A DNA stretch of 64,000 bases from contig WPIO01000087.1 in NCBI GenBank assembly GCA_009760855.2, positions 1,465,001-1,529,000 of the forward strand, given 5' to 3'. This DNA comes from Cristatella mucedo. Its lineage: Eukaryota; Bryozoa; Phylactolaemata; Cristatellidae. This document shows, piece after piece, positions 1 through 11,555 of the stretch. A model generated the notes under the pieces. The model made no database searches, was not told the DNA's origin, and saw nothing but the letters and a program-made list of their open reading frames with translations. Each line of letters starts with the position of its first letter. Positions within the stretch are counted from its first letter, which is position 1. The position numbers and the translations under genes are program-made.

Positions 1-172
1 GTTTCGTCGTTCGCAGTGAGTTACAGGTTTTGGGAGCATACGAACTACAGGCACGCTCTCTAAAAGATTGGAGGTTCGATAGAGGTGTAGGTAAACAGCT
101 TGATTCAGAAAAACCGAAGGCACGATGAATTGCCTGGTGGGGAAGTAGCTCCTGATAAGTAGACTGGAGTCT
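1..172 (-). mobile_element. LINE-A remnant, 3' part of RT ORF, cut by window edge
   Basis: Antisense to the C-terminal coding part of a CR1/L2-like non-LTR retrotransposon that recurs across this window (best copy 17690-18405). The antisense 'ggctttgggagcatacga' block and the 'cctggtggggaagtagctcctgata' stretch line up with the other copies. It is frame-broken and short, a dead 5'-truncated copy. Confidence 0.7.
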
Positions 173-549
173 ATACCTACCGATCTCCTCCTGAGATATC
201 TATAACTACGGCTGCAATGCATATCTCCTCTCCTTACCCTCAGGTTTCTTCCCAGCATCTTCCAAAGAAGCAGTTGTTAAGACATGCATTACAAAGGCAA
301 CACTAGATTTGGAGAAATTACAAAATGCAAGATCCTTATTGCTGTCCACATTCATCAAAAAACCTATAGCGTGTCGTGTCAGACCACATAAAAAATTCGA
401 ATGACAAAGCATGAGACTTAGCATGGTTGCTAGGGACGCTGTTGTTGAAAAAAGTCACACCGCCATTTCAGCCCGCATGCACGTGTAAAACGAACCGTCT
501 CAGTATTGTTAGATTGTATTCTTAGGGTTGAGTCTCTGCTACTTCAGCT
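173..549. other. No gene recognised
   Basis: Unique-looking sequence of ordinary composition. Open frames here are short (72 codons at most) and match nothing I recognise. Confidence 0.5.
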
Positions 550-1300
550 GAAGTGAATAACATCTTTTGATGACGTCGATCACGAAGTCCTTGTTCAATG
601 CTCACCGTCTCAGGAGTCAGTGGCACCACTCTACAGTGGCTTACAACCTCCCTGATTCCAATGTGATTCCTAATCTGCGAAACCTTGCTGTCACTTTCCA
701 CAGTTGCGTTCGCGCTTTCATCATTACCGAACTTCCGGCATCTCTAACTCGTTCAGCTTCCTTAGTATTATGCATTGCTGACATTCGCACTTTGATTATA
801 AGCAAACTTCCTCGAAATAAATGAAGACGAGACCTACTCATTAATGACGGAGAAACGCGCCCAAACACGGAAAGTGAAAAGCCCAGCCCTCAACATCGAC
901 GTGACAAGAATATCTGCAGTGACCTGTGAGGACTGCGGATATCTTTTTCTGACGGATTTTTTTCTCGGGATGATCCTATCAGCTCCCGTGTCAGGTCTTC
1001 CTATTTTTAGGCGCGTACCATTGCGAAAATGTACACTTGCTTAGACAACGACAACCCAGACGAGCTGACTCTATCATTGACGACATCCAATTCTATTCAC
1101 GGGTTTCCCTGAGCTTGGAATGACGAGCGTGACCGTTGGCCAAGAAAACTCTGCACGATCTCTGCTCACTCGCCAATCGTATACGTCAATTGCAAATACT
1201 ACGTCATGTCCGTTTCCGTCGATCCACGTCAGTCCTAGTTAAGCAGCGTATCAACCTCAAGGTTCTGTCACTCGCCTACTTTTAGATTCCTTCCTTCTCT
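550..1300 (+). mobile_element. LINE-A remnant, heavily decayed RT region
   Basis: Near 565-665 the sense strand reads like RT palm sequence: a D-V-D-H-type motif and then G-V-S-G-T-T-L-Q-W-L in a neighbouring frame. Around 1195-1300 the 'WLPIKQRIDFKVLSL' block of LINE-A is recognisable at DNA level ('aagcagcgtatcaacctcaa'). Between them the copy is scrambled. It cannot encode a protein. Confidence 0.5.
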
Positions 1301-2516
1301 TGGATTGGCCATCTAGCCATCACAGCTACTTCCTCGTCCTGATTCCCATCCCACCGCGGGGCGATAATCCCCTGATTGCAGTCGATGGGATATGTCTCCA
1401 ACAAGCCCTAAGCCATTCTCTTTCCGTTGGCATGCCCTCCAAACCTAGACCATACTCCTGACTGACATCTCGAAATTACTTGGACCTTATAACTTATCTC
1501 GTCGCGCTATATAGCTGTCATTTTATTATTGCGATCATTATCAATAATAAAAAGAATACTGTCGCTTCAGTCTGTGCATCCGACCAACTTAGCAACCGAG
1601 CAAATTATAAGATTGGAGCATTCGCTTATTGTTCTATTTGGCATTACAGAATTCGCCAGCTACTTTGGAAAGTAAAACAAGTCCAAAGAAGTACCTAAAG
1701 CAGTGGGTCCTTTTGCTTTCTGTATACCATACAATTATTATATCCAGCGAGCCCATAATGCTAATCTCATGATTCTGGAATACTGCACTTATTCCTTTCC
1801 TGCTTTCTCAACTTTCCTTGCGGGTTGCTGTCGCCATCCTTTCGTAAATTGACCATGACCTTAGCTTTAAAAGTTCCCACAGTCATTGACGTGATGAGAC
1901 ATTTTCGCCGTCATGTTCCCATTATATTTGCCGTTGTGCTTTTCCGACACCTTTCCCAGCCTCCGGAATACATCCATCCGGTTGCTTTCCGGAAACAGTC
2001 TTACCGTCGATTTTTGTGCACTAGGTACTAGCAAACGGCTTTAGGCTGCCGGTAAACCGCCATAACTTGCTTGCTTACTCTGCTTTGGCAAGAAGAGCTT
2101 CACCAGTTACCTTTCAAGGGAGCCTCCTCGCCTATGGAACCGGCCAATAGCGGCACCATCGCAGCCCTTTCCTCTCTAATGTTCGATCTCTGGGCAGCTC
2201 TGGGCAGTCCTTTAGTGATTGTGCCTTTTAGCTTTTAGCTCTGGCTCCACGTAATGGAATCAGAGGTAGGCAGTAATGTAGCCGAGCCAGAGTTTTCCAA
2301 CGGGCATGCTCAGTCAGCCATATTTCGATATTTTCCAGCTGGAGTTCATGCTCAGTCAGCCTGGAGCCACTTCGCAAACTCCATTGGGGCAGCAGAAGAG
2401 CTGGCTCTCGACGCCCAGGGTTAGATCCTGCAATCTCCGTTGAAACCTGGGAAAGTAGTCCGAGAAAATAGTCCGAGAACCTCTGAGATCAGGTTGGAAT
2501 GCATGCTCGGACTGGA
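1301..2516. other. No gene recognised
   Basis: The first 150 bp may be the decayed end of the LINE-A copy. The rest is unremarkable, with a short 'catgctcagtcagcc' sequence repeated near 2305 and 2347. No coding evidence. Confidence 0.45.
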
Positions 2517-2556
2517 GTGTGTGCGTGTGTATGTGTGTGTGCGTGTGTGTGTGTAT
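2517..2556. repeat. (GT)n microsatellite
   Basis: Imperfect GT dinucleotide run directly upstream of the SINE-A copy at 2560. Confidence 0.9.
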
Positions 2557-2559
2557 GCG

Positions 2560-2733
2560 GTGAGCTGTGATGGCACACTAGGTAACGCGGTTGCTTTCAC
2601 GACCTCGGTCCCGAGGTCGTGGGTTCGATTCCTGCGGTGGGCGATTCTTTATCGCCACTGCAAGCGATGGTGATAGTCGTAAAGGCTCTTCTGTCGCTAT
2701 ACAAAAAGAGGCTGTTTAATCAGCTAGGATTTG
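2560..2733 (+). mobile_element. SINE-A, tRNA-derived SINE
   Basis: The head has pol III internal promoter boxes: an A box (TGGCACACTAGGTAACG) and a B box (GGTTCGATTCC). Just before the B box is a perfect foldback (acgacctcgg/ccgaggtcgt). The body continues with 'cttctgtcgctatacaaaaa' and 'aatcagctagga'. Further copies occur at 6728, 8738, 11741, 18806, 19828 and 56663. The head is not a functional tRNA. The 3' end runs straight into a (GT)n tract. Confidence 0.85.
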
Positions 2734-2791
2734 TATGCGTATGTGTGCGTGCGTGTGTGTGTGTTCGTGCGTGCGTGCGTGCGTGCAAGCG

Positions 2792-2889
<98 letters not shown>

Positions 2890-2896
2890 ATGTGTG
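2734..2896. repeat. (GT)n microsatellite at SINE-A 3' end
   Basis: About 160 bp of GT with GC interruptions, beginning where other SINE-A copies have an ATTT-rich tail. Alternating purine-pyrimidine DNA of this length can adopt Z-DNA. Confidence 0.95.
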
Positions 2897-4300
2897 AGAA
2901 ACGTACGTGCATGAGCTCTAGGGGCGAATGCATAGCCACCTTGACCAAACTAGGGCGGCTATGCATTATCAGATGGTCCCGGCGCAACCGACTCCTGCCG
3001 CCACCAATGCAGCTATTAATAGAGTAGGACCCGTGGAGCTAGCCTGCTGTAAATGGATTGGCATTCTCTGGCTGCGGGCAGTTCAGAGGTCTAATTATAG
3101 AGAGCCATTGAAAATACGCCTAAACATTTAGCGAGCACCAGCGGTTGTGGCCATGCATGCCGAAGCTTCCATGAACCCTAAAGGCCGATCGCACACCTCG
3201 ATTGCCTCCTGGAGCCAACGTTTTAATCGTTCCGGATCGCTAGCTACCACCAGGCAAGGTAAACACATTCTAGGCCGAGCATAATGACTACAATAGCCTG
3301 CAATCACAATGATGCAAGCTCTCGAGGGGCGGAGGTCGGGCAAGGCTAGCCATTCATAACTGCGAAGGAAGGACACGTTTAGCAACTTTCTCACAATTCG
3401 GCGCCATTGGACCTTCTCATTAGCATCGAGTGCACTAGCATCAGGTGCGAGCCCTAATCGGCCTCGCCGCCTTCGAAAGAGTTTCATTTCGAGGCCATTT
3501 CGCAGGTGAGTCGCAGCGACTGGGCTTGCATCTCGATGACCAGCAGAGGGCGCTGGCACCTGTGCGCTGGCAGGAAGCTCCCCGCAAAAAAACCCGGTTT
3601 TCCAGAGCCCACGCTGCAGTAATTTGCTTAATCTAGCACGTGGCCTCTCGGCACATACTCCGGCGGCACTAGGGAGCTTCTAGCTACACAGGGCTGGGCG
3701 GCCCGGTATAATATTAGCGGTTATCGACTGCTGCAGCGTTGGGTTCTGCAGCTATCCTTAAGTGTCGGCTCCAGTAGAAAGTTTGAGCTGTTTCCGTTGT
3801 GTGTCTTGGTCCGAAGGTTCAATCAATTTGCGATGAAAAACAGTAGATCGTTGCACGGGGGTCGGTGACTTGGCCCAAATTAATCTCGGTATGAATGAGG
3901 AGGTCGACTTTGCTTGTACAAGAGGGAGGTGGTAGTATTTGTGTAGGCGCCATAGTGGAGAGCCTTAGACCAAGGAATAGGAAGGTTGCCTTCTTCAACT
4001 TTTGACGATGCGGGAAGGTTACTGGCAACTAGCTAAGTGAATTCAATGTCCTGCGACTAAAATTGGCAGATACATTTGAGGGCATACCCTCTGGAAGTTG
4101 AAACAATGTAAAACTAAAAAGAGACTGGCTCTGATTAAACAGCCTCTTGCATGTAATGACGGCGAACATTGGTGAGTAGCACTTTGCTTGCAACAGACAA
4201 TTAAGAATAATCCCCTGCCTCGCTATACGACTTGATCAAGACATGGGCTATGTCGTGGGAATCTGACGTGTTTATCACTGTATGGAAACTGTATCCACTC
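2897..4300. other. No gene recognised
   Basis: The longest open frame is 143 codons on the minus strand (3128-3559). Its predicted protein is basic, has no signal peptide or family motif I recognise, and no splice or poly(A) context supports it, so I do not call it a gene. Confidence 0.45.
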
Positions 4301-4307
4301 ATATATA

Positions 4308-4391
<84 letters not shown>
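4301..4391. repeat. (AT)n microsatellite
   Basis: About 90 bp of nearly pure AT. It lies on the tail side of the minus-strand SINE-B copy at 4434, as at 25087. Confidence 0.95.
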
Positions 4392-4393
<2 letters not shown>

Positions 4394-4433
4394 AGCATAT
4401 AATTATTTCGAATTGGATCTTAAGGTAACTTCA

Positions 4434-4533
4434 TCGCTAGGCGGGTGTTTCATATGCCGCAGGGCTCGAGCCCTCGACTTCGATGGTCAAAGGCATGCAC
4501 CTTTCTCCTGAGCCAAATCGCAGCGGCATACCT
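4434..4533 (-). mobile_element. SINE-B fragment, tRNA-derived
   Basis: The minus strand carries a B-box-like 'gggctcgagccct' and an A-box-like 'ttggctcaggagaaaggtgc' region, matching the head of the SINE-B copies at 9744, 25148 and 37006. Confidence 0.6.
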
Positions 4534-4559
4534 CTCAATTCTATTAAGAAAGTGAGTAA

Positions 4560-5660
4560 TAGCATGAATGGTTCGGGTCCTATCTCAGCGGGAGACTCTA
4601 TCATATTGATTTGAGCGGAAAAAGATCATCCGAGAGACCACTCGTGTACGGGGTACCTCAGGGCTCCGTGCTCAGTAAGCTTCTTTCCACGGTTTATTCT
4701 TTCTCTCTCTTGCCGATCTGATCACCAAGCACAATCTAGGCTTCCACTTCAGATGCAGATGACACTCAGCTGTGTCTTTGCTTCTCTCCCTCCCAGCCCT
4801 CGAGCACGTCTGATTCTCTACACACGCTTGCTGCATGTATCAATGACATCCCGCACACGGATGGCACTTTCGTAAATTGAGTGACTACAAAACCAACCTA
4901 CTAGTTAGGGGCAATCCAATTATGATTCAGAACTGATGAAGCCCAACGCTCAGAATCGCCTCCGCCAACATATCTTAAGCTGAACCTACACTTAATCTAG
5001 GTGTCTTGTTTCAAAGTGACCTTTCATTAGACGAATACATCAGCTCCACGGGTAGCCTGCATTCTTTCAGCTGTATAACGCTGCTAAAAGTCGGGCTTGC
5101 TTAGGCAGGGATACCACATTGAAACTGGTCCTTGCATTTTTGACGTCCCTTCTCGACTTCTGTAACTCACTGCTTGCTGGTCTGCCAGCCTATGCAATCA
5201 GGCGCTTAAAGTTGGTGCAACATTGTGCAGCTAGGCTCGCCTGCCGTGAACGACGTAGTTGCCGCATCACACCACTTCTCGCCGACCTGCACTGGGTCCC
5301 AATCAAGCAGCGTATCGACTTCAAGGTTCTGTCGCTTACTTGCAGGTCTCTTAATTTTCTGGCTCAAGCCTGCCTATCAGAACTAATCCCCCACCAGGCG
5401 AAGAATCGTACAACCCGCTGTTCTGACTCAAATCGTCTAGCCATACCTTGCACGAATCTCAAAACCCATCAGAGACCGTGCCTTTAGTTGGTAGGCTCCC
5501 AAAGCTTGAAACTCACTATCAACGAACGTCACAACGTCTTCTGATATGATTGCTTTTAAAAAGCAGCTTAAAATACATCTGCTCGTGAGAGCATTAAGTT
5601 GATCTTTGCGATTCGTCCTTCGCGTGCATATGCCTGCTTACACTGTGCCCGCTGGTTGCG
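4560..5660 (+). mobile_element. LINE-A, RT domain to C-terminus, dead copy
   Basis: The most informative RT remnant in the window. Reading through frameshifts, the sense strand gives W-F-x-S-Y-L-S-G-R, then G-V-P-Q-G-S-V-L (RT block 4/B) near 4655, and A-D-D-T-Q-L (catalytic A/Y-x-D-D box) near 4755. It continues into the C-terminal S-L-L-D-F-C-N-S-L-L-A-G-L-P and W-V-P-I-K-Q-R-I-D-F-K-V-L-S-L blocks (open 5119-5487). These are typical of CR1/L2-type LINEs. There are several stops and frameshifts. The endonuclease domain and 5' part are absent. Confidence 0.8.
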
Positions 5661-5707
5661 GATGTTACCAGCAATCACTTGGTAATGCTTTCTATACAGC
5701 ATCTGTG

Positions 5708-5768
5708 AGCTGCATAGAAAAAGATTCAGTTATCAGAGGGCGCTATACAAATGTATTATTAATAATGA
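5708..5768 (+). mobile_element. Solo retroelement tail (LINE-A/SINE-B type)
   Basis: A short stretch containing 'agagggcgctatacaaatgt' followed by 'attattaataatg', the conserved stem-loop tail found at LINE-A and SINE-B 3' ends. Nothing else of either element is attached. Confidence 0.5.
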
Positions 5769-5803
5769 TTTTGCAAACTGGTTATAATAACTTCCACGTC
5801 CGT

Positions 5804-5930
5804 ATAGAACTAGGCCGAAAGCACAGCACTCGTAAAGTGCCAGTCTCAGCCGACGTGCGACGAATACTGGTAGAACTCTGAGCCTTGCGTCACAGCTAGT
5901 GACTTGTAGGTACAGCATCTACGCATGCAG
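5804..5930 (+). repeat. Family D interspersed repeat
   Basis: Shares an ordered series of blocks with 8983-9180 ('tagaactaggccgaaa', 'gtctcagc', 'agctagtgacttg'). A third, partial copy lies at 54820-54955. No coding potential and no recognised class. Confidence 0.55.
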
Positions 5931-5977
5931 ATAGGCCGACAGTGGTTAAATATGGCTGCTGACAGAGAACTCAATTA

Positions 5978-6727
5978 TATTTCTAGGTGCTTTCCATTTG
6001 CTGCAAAGGAAACGCGGTCTAGTCGTGAGTGGGAATATCATGCTTGATAAACAACAGGAATAACATGGTTAGGAGTGACATGCACAGGTTCAGCATGCAA
6101 GTGTGGTTAGTGGCAGCATGCAACAGTGTCAGCACGAATAAGCACATAAAAGATAATTCACAGGGACTCACTAAATGCTGTCATAAAAAGGTGCGTTTTA
6201 ATTCTTTTCTTTATTATAATTATTTCTTTATTTTCTTATTATTTCTTTTTAAATATGGTCAAGTCAGGGGATGTCGTGACACAAGTGAGTTCCAGGCTTT
6301 GGGAGCAAGCGAACTAAATGCACTGTCTCCAAAGGATTTGAGGTTTATACGAGGGATAGCTAAACAGCTAGATTCCGAAAAGCAGGTTTTGCGATTATTA
6401 GCCTGGTGGGGGAGTAGTTCTGATAGGTAGACTGGAGCCAAAGAATGAAAGGGACCTAAAAGTGAGCGACAGAATCTTGAATTCGATCCGTTTCTTGACC
6501 GGTAGCCAGTGCAGGTCGGCGAGAAGTGATGTGATGTGACAACTGTGCCGCTCACGACAGACAAGCCTAGCTGCAGAATTGTGTGCCATCTGTTAACGCC
6601 TGATGCACATGCCGGTAGGCCAGCAAGCAGTGAGTTACAGAAGTCAAGACGGGAGGTCACAAATGCATGGACCAACTTAGAACTTGGATGTCGTATCCCT
6701 ATCTAATCAAGCCCGAATTGATAATAC
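5978..6727 (-). mobile_element. LINE-A, C-terminus plus 3' UTR
   Basis: On the minus strand it runs from the 'VHAFVTSRLDFCNSLLAGLP' block (about 6675) through the 'LLADLHWLPVKKRIEFKILS' block to 'APKAWNSL' and a 3' UTR, ending in the gcgcc...tttacag stem-loop region near 5980. An AT-rich insert or expansion sits at 6195-6255. Frameshifts break the ORF. Confidence 0.8.
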
Positions 6728-6893
6728 TAGCTGATTCAACAGCCTCTTTTATATAGTGACAGAAGAGCCTTTACTGCTATTACCACCGCTTGCGGTGGTA
6801 ATAAAGGAATGCCCACTGCAGGATTCGAACCCCCAACCTCCGGAAGTAGGTCGTGAAAAGCAACCGCCTTACCTAGTGTGCCATCACGGCTCA
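6728..6893 (-). mobile_element. SINE-A
   Basis: Antisense copy with B box (ggattcgaaccc on plus), A-box end 'ttacctagtgtgccatcac' and the body hairpin 'accaccgcttgcggtggt'. It abuts the LINE-A copy on its left. Confidence 0.85.
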
Positions 6894-8090
6894 TCGATGA
6901 CATAACTGACTCTCCTTTGGTGCAGTGGTCTAGAGCACAAGTTAGCTCCCATTCCTAAGCCAGCTCTAGAAGCTCAATTGACTGCTCCTTAATAGCTGCG
7001 GTCTTTAGGCTGCCTCGGCTCTAGGATATCGCATAATCGGCTCCTATCCTTTACAATTCAAGAACCTCGAAAACAGAATAGCAGTCATAATCTGGCTGAT
7101 TTAGCACTCAGCCGTTCAATGAGCACGTTCACTTGCTTAGCAGGGCGCTTGCTTAGCGAGCGTAGGAACAGGTCAAGGCGGCTCCAAGATTATTTCTACA
7201 ATGGGCTGTCAGATGGAACTGTACTTCAAAGCGGCTGCACATGGAAACTTCCGCTGCCACCGGGGTAGGCCGGTCTAAGGAGCCAGTATTTCCGAGCATT
7301 CGTCTAATTTAAACTGCACAGACATGGCGAGTTTCAAAACCTTCTACTGCCTTGAAACTGCCCGACTAACTAACTACAAGCTCAGCGTTATCTTGCGTCT
7401 CTACACTACTTACTCCTCAGACCACCGCCCCCACTAGCACTTGCTCTCTTACCTCGGATCACCTAGCCACGCCTCCAGTGACTAACCTCACCTCCTTTAA
7501 AGACTGTGCCTTCAATTCAATTGCACCTAAAGCCTCTGCTGACTATGTCACGACATGCGCCGATGACTGCTCAAAAGTTAATGCGATACTGGCGACCTAA
7601 CTGTTATATCACAGTCTATACTTATCCTTTGCTAACCGTCCCTTGTAGATGCGCTTCTGCAATTTCTGCAGTTGCGCACGTTTTCGTCACTGAATATTTT
7701 CATGAAGTTCAGCCCATGTGGCGAAGTTCCAAGAAATATTTTAATATCTCTGGGATGCTTGAAAATGTTTTATCTTGAGTATGCTTCGTAAGTCTTCATG
7801 TAAACAAACAAAATCATCAACAACTATTGAGCAGAATCGATTGCAGCACTTTGGAGCAAAGAAAACGTTGCTCGAAAGAGAGAGCCCGTCCTCTTAAGGT
7901 GCTACGCAGACGTCGTCATCATTATCCATTTTATTGTATCCCACCCCCCCCCCGGTGCTGCGCCATAATCACTCATTTAATCCGCTTTGGCCGCATAAAG
8001 AAAGCACTTTGTACACAGGCAGAAATCCGCCAACGAATGCTTGTCTAGTAGGTAGCAATACTCTTTAGCTCCGGCCTGCTTCAGACTCGA
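6894..8090. other. No gene recognised
   Basis: Ordinary composition with short, unconvincing open frames. I see no repeat family or RNA gene. Confidence 0.5.
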
Positions 8091-8640
8091 CGTGGGAAGC
8101 TGCATAGTCTGGGGTTGCAAGCAGCTGAGTCGCAGCCCCGGGAGCAGTTCGCCATTAGTCGCAGCACCGAGAGCCGGAAGCAGGTCGCCGCCATTGCCCG
8201 CCGAGAGCCGAGCGAGAGCCGCAAAGGTCAGTCGGTCGCTGTGGAAATTTCTCGGTTGAGCAGCCGACTTTTACTTGTGCGTGTTTGCAGCGAGCGGACG
8301 CTTTAGGATACCAGCAGAAAAGGCAGCCAGCTGACACTTTGAGCTAGCCTGTGCGTGTGCCGCGGTGGCCGAGCGTTGCACGTGCCGGCCTCGCGCCTTT
8401 GCCACGTTCGAGCAGACCTACGCAAGCTGGTGGCGAAGCGCGAATCGCCCTCAGCGTTCTGAGCGTCAGCTGCTCTGCCGCCGCCTCTGGCGTTTTCTCT
8501 CAGCTCACGACTTCCCTTCACTCCTCACCGCCCGTCGCTCGATAAGCTCGAGCTCCCGTCGCTCGAGCTTATCTCCATCGCGGACCTCTCTGGGTCATTT
8601 ATCAATTTGCTCTTCCTGATGGGGCGACAGGCGTCAACGT
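8091..8640. other. GC-rich island, possible promoter or 5' exon
   Basis: A 550-bp patch much richer in G+C and CpG than its surroundings, rich in Arg/Ser codons in several frames but with no recognisable protein. Such islands in animal genomes often mark promoters. No downstream coding exon can be tied to it. Confidence 0.3.
8541..8573. repeat. Perfect 13-bp inverted repeat, 7-nt loop
   Basis: Arms gataagctcgagc and gctcgagcttatc flank a 7-nt loop, inside the GC-rich island. Confidence 0.9.
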
Positions 8641-8737
8641 TTGGGATCCGGGCACGACTACCAGGCCGGCAAGTCATTTTTATCGAATGTCAACTTCCTC
8701 TTTGACAGCCACCTCAGCTTCGGCAACACATTCCTAT

Positions 8738-8893
8738 GTAAGGCGGTTGCTTTGCACGACCTCGGCCCGAGGTCGTGGGTTCGAATCCTGTGGTGGGTGA
8801 TCCTTTATCGCCACTGCAAGCGGCGGCGATAGCCGTGAAAGGCTCTTCTGTCGCTATGCAAAAAGAGGCTGTTAAATCAGCTAGTATTTTTTA
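8738..8893 (+). mobile_element. SINE-A
   Basis: 5'-trimmed head (starting at 'gtaaggcggttgcttt'), B box GGTTCGAATCC, body and 'aatcagctagtattt' end. Confidence 0.85.
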
Positions 8894-8982
8894 ATTTATC
8901 CTTGAAGACTGTCTTCTAGAAGACTTGCGTTGCAACTACGGACTGCGGCTTCCAAAAGCGGCGCGCTGCTTCTGCATTGGGT

Positions 8983-9180
8983 TAGAACTAGGCCGAAAAG
9001 GCAGCGCCCGTAACGGTGCACCGGTCTCAGCGGACATGCAATGATTACGACCGTAACGCTGGAACCTCGAACCACGGCTAGCGACTTGCAGACTGCAGCA
9101 CCATTTCACGACAGCATGACGACCAGAATGCGGCAGTGATGAAGAGCTCTCATGCCTTAGCATAGCAAAATCAACTCGAT
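8983..9180 (+). repeat. Family D interspersed repeat, longest copy
   Basis: Blocks shared with 5804-5930 and, in its second half ('agctctcatgccttagcata'), with 54895-54955. Unclassified. Confidence 0.55.
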
Positions 9181-9338
9181 AACGTGGACATCCATTCGAC
9201 TGCAGCGAATCGTTACAGGCGTTTAAAAGTGGCCATGACTTACACGGAAGGCTCCGTGGCCTAGAGCTCAAAGCAGCTCAAATGCCAATGCCGAGTCTGA
9301 AATCGCAGCTGACTGCCTAGCTCACGGCTTCGGCTTAA

Positions 9339-9508
9339 TTCATTTGTATAGAGCCCTAAGAGAACTCTTAATCTCTGCTCAGGCGCTTCGCTTGTTCATA
9401 TGCCACGGGGGGGGGCGGCGGTGGCTCGCCCACGACCTTTCGTCATCAAATACATCCACATTGACCTCAATCGAGGCGAGCACCTTAAGCACTGGGCTTC
9501 GGCCATGG
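9339..9508 (-). mobile_element. SINE-B, degenerate
   Basis: On the plus strand it starts with the antisense tail ('agagccctaagagaactctt') and continues through a decayed tRNA head ('gagcaccttaagcactggg'), interrupted by a run of G at about 9409. Confidence 0.55.
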
Positions 9509-9743
9509 ATTATTGCCCAATCGGCTCAAGGTCGTGATAGTTCAGGAGCCCCGAATGTTGATCATCACTCCTAATCTAGCTGATTTAGCTCGCACCGCCA
9601 CGTCAACTGCCTTGGCAGCCCAGCTCCTAAGCCACGGCTAATTACCGAGATATTGTCGAGTGTATGACTGAGTACGGGCGTGGCTAAGCTCACTAGCTTC
9701 TGCATAGCTAGAAGAATCGATTACTGCAATTCGGTGCAATTAT

Positions 9744-9890
9744 TGCCGAGCTGGTTTGGTCTAGCGGTTAAGGTGCCGACCAAGGTCTGACTGAGGTCGT
9801 GGGCTCGAGCCCGAGGCATATGTGAAGCGCCTGAATAGAGATTAAGTTCTCTTGGGGCGCTATATAAATGAATTATATTATTATTAAATT
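9744..9890 (+). mobile_element. SINE-B, most complete copy
   Basis: tRNA-like head with A box (TGGTCTAGCGGTTAAGG) and B box (GGGCTCGAGCCC), a very short body, and then the stem-loop tail 'gcgcctgaatagagattaag...cttggggcgc' and an ATT-rich end. The tail is the same stem-loop that ends LINE-A (18320-18405). This identifies LINE-A as the likely enzyme source. Confidence 0.8.
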
Positions 9891-11555
9891 ATTGCAACAT
9901 TCCAGGAAAACCTCACTAGTCACTGCAGCTAGCATTCTGCTCTGTATGTTGCATTGCTAGTTTCCAACAATTTGCACATGCACGCGACCAATCTCAAATC
10001 GCTTCCACGCTGGCTTCACCCATGCAGAGAGCCAATCGCGCTCGGAACCGGAAGCCTGGATTGGATTAGATAACTTGTTCGCGTCCTCCGAGGGTGTTGC
10101 TGAAAAGTAAATCGGGGGGGGGGGAGAGAGACAATGTTGCACTGTTTCCCTTTCAACCGACTGCCGTAGCGCAGTGCATTTCTTGAATCTTTTGAAGCTC
10201 TCGGGGCTACGGCGTTTTAGTAGTAAGCGACCTTCGACCTCCGAGCGGAGAACTTGCTCTCGATTTGACCAGCGCTTCCTACAAGATCTCATTACGACCG
10301 ACCGATCCTTAAAAGTCCGGGGCTCAGGCCAACCTAGGTTGTTCGGTACAATGTATTGGAATACGATAACCCGGCGGCTCGAACGAACGGACACAATGGG
10401 GCTCATGCTCCCAGCTAGCTAATGACCACTCAGAGCCAGCCAGCTCGCCGCCGCCGCACACACTCTCTCGCTGGCCTCAAATTGGAGGAAACCGGTGCTT
10501 TTCTCTTGACCCAATGAAAATATTTCAACCGTTCGGCTTCGCTCGAGAAGCAGCAGACTGGACTGCGCGCCGAGAGCTGCTCGCTCGCGGCCACCTCGGG
10601 GCCACCTCGGGGAGCCGGAGGGAGTGCTTGGAGCAGAGCAGAGGCAGAGGGAGCCGCTGCTGCCGCTGCAGCCTCTTGCGGCTGCTCCTCTTTTAGCCAC
10701 CAGGTGGCAGCACGGTGGTGGCAGCACGGTGCGGCTGGCAGCACATTCTAGCGAATCTGTTTCGTCGGATTCGTCGTCGAGTATCGCTCGACGTGCAGCG
10801 ACCGCCGTCGTGAGGGGCGCTTGGCCTCCGCGCGCGAGCGCGGAGCACCCGTCGCTGCCTGGCGGCCTTCCGGTTGCCCTCGACGTCGAATACGTTGCAG
10901 CAGAGGCAGCAGCCGCAGGGTGGCATTGGGCCTGACTGCCCGGGACCCCACGTGGATGGTAGCCGGCGGCACAGAGGTCCATACCCTCGCACGTCTGCCG
11001 ACAGCGCCTCTGGGCAGCAAGCCTACACGCACGCTCTACTTCGGCTGCCTTACACAATGGGTGCCTTACCCAAATCTATTGACCAATCTCTCCGTTCCCA
11101 TCCGGGCCCCCCCCCCCCCCCCCCCCCCCCGGACTAGCCCATCGCACGCCATCCCGAAGTGCGTCTGTCGCAACAACTCGCCTGAGCCACAAAGCAAAAC
11201 GCGTTGCGGTCTTAACGCTCCAGCCAGTAGCTTGGGTAAGATTTGCCTGGTGCAGGCAGTATGTGTGGTCGCGAGGCTACCAGCTCTGAGGCATCGCCGG
11301 GGCAGGGTCAGTAGGAAACTAGTGAGGGAATCCGGATAGCTACAGCCACATCCTTTAAGGGCATACCGAGGGAGTAGGCTGGCTGCAGACACGCCCTTTT
11401 GGAGCAGAAGCTACGTCGTAGGTTTGAGGCCAGGTAGAAATGTTGGTTTGCTGTTACAAAGCAGTCTGTCAGTAGACGAGAACACATAGGTCTCGCGGTC
11501 AAGCCTCCCTACTTACAGCTGAGTGAAGTTGCTTAAGGGTTCAGGCCTGCTTTAA
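9891..11555. other. No gene recognised; GC-rich patch 10420-11140
   Basis: Contains a GC-rich patch with several overlapping open frames on both strands (up to 212 codons, minus, 10419-11057). The products are low-complexity Ala/Arg/Ser-rich and no frame stands out. The patch may be a promoter island. A poly(C) run lies within it. Confidence 0.4.
11107..11130. repeat. Poly(C) run of 24
   Basis: 24 consecutive C on the plus strand, directly after 'tccggg'. It could form i-motif or G-quadruplex structures. The length is probably variable. Confidence 0.95.

Noticed and set aside
2560-2640. tRNA genes suggested by A and B boxes (also 6840, 8760, 9760, 11760, 19850, 24870, 25210)
   Set aside because: The same tRNA-like head is followed by the same non-tRNA body at many sites, and the cloverleaf is not intact. 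These are SINEs.
3128-3559. 143-codon minus-strand frame as a gene
   Set aside because: No recognisable domain and no supporting splice or poly(A) context; the length is not exceptional for a window this size.
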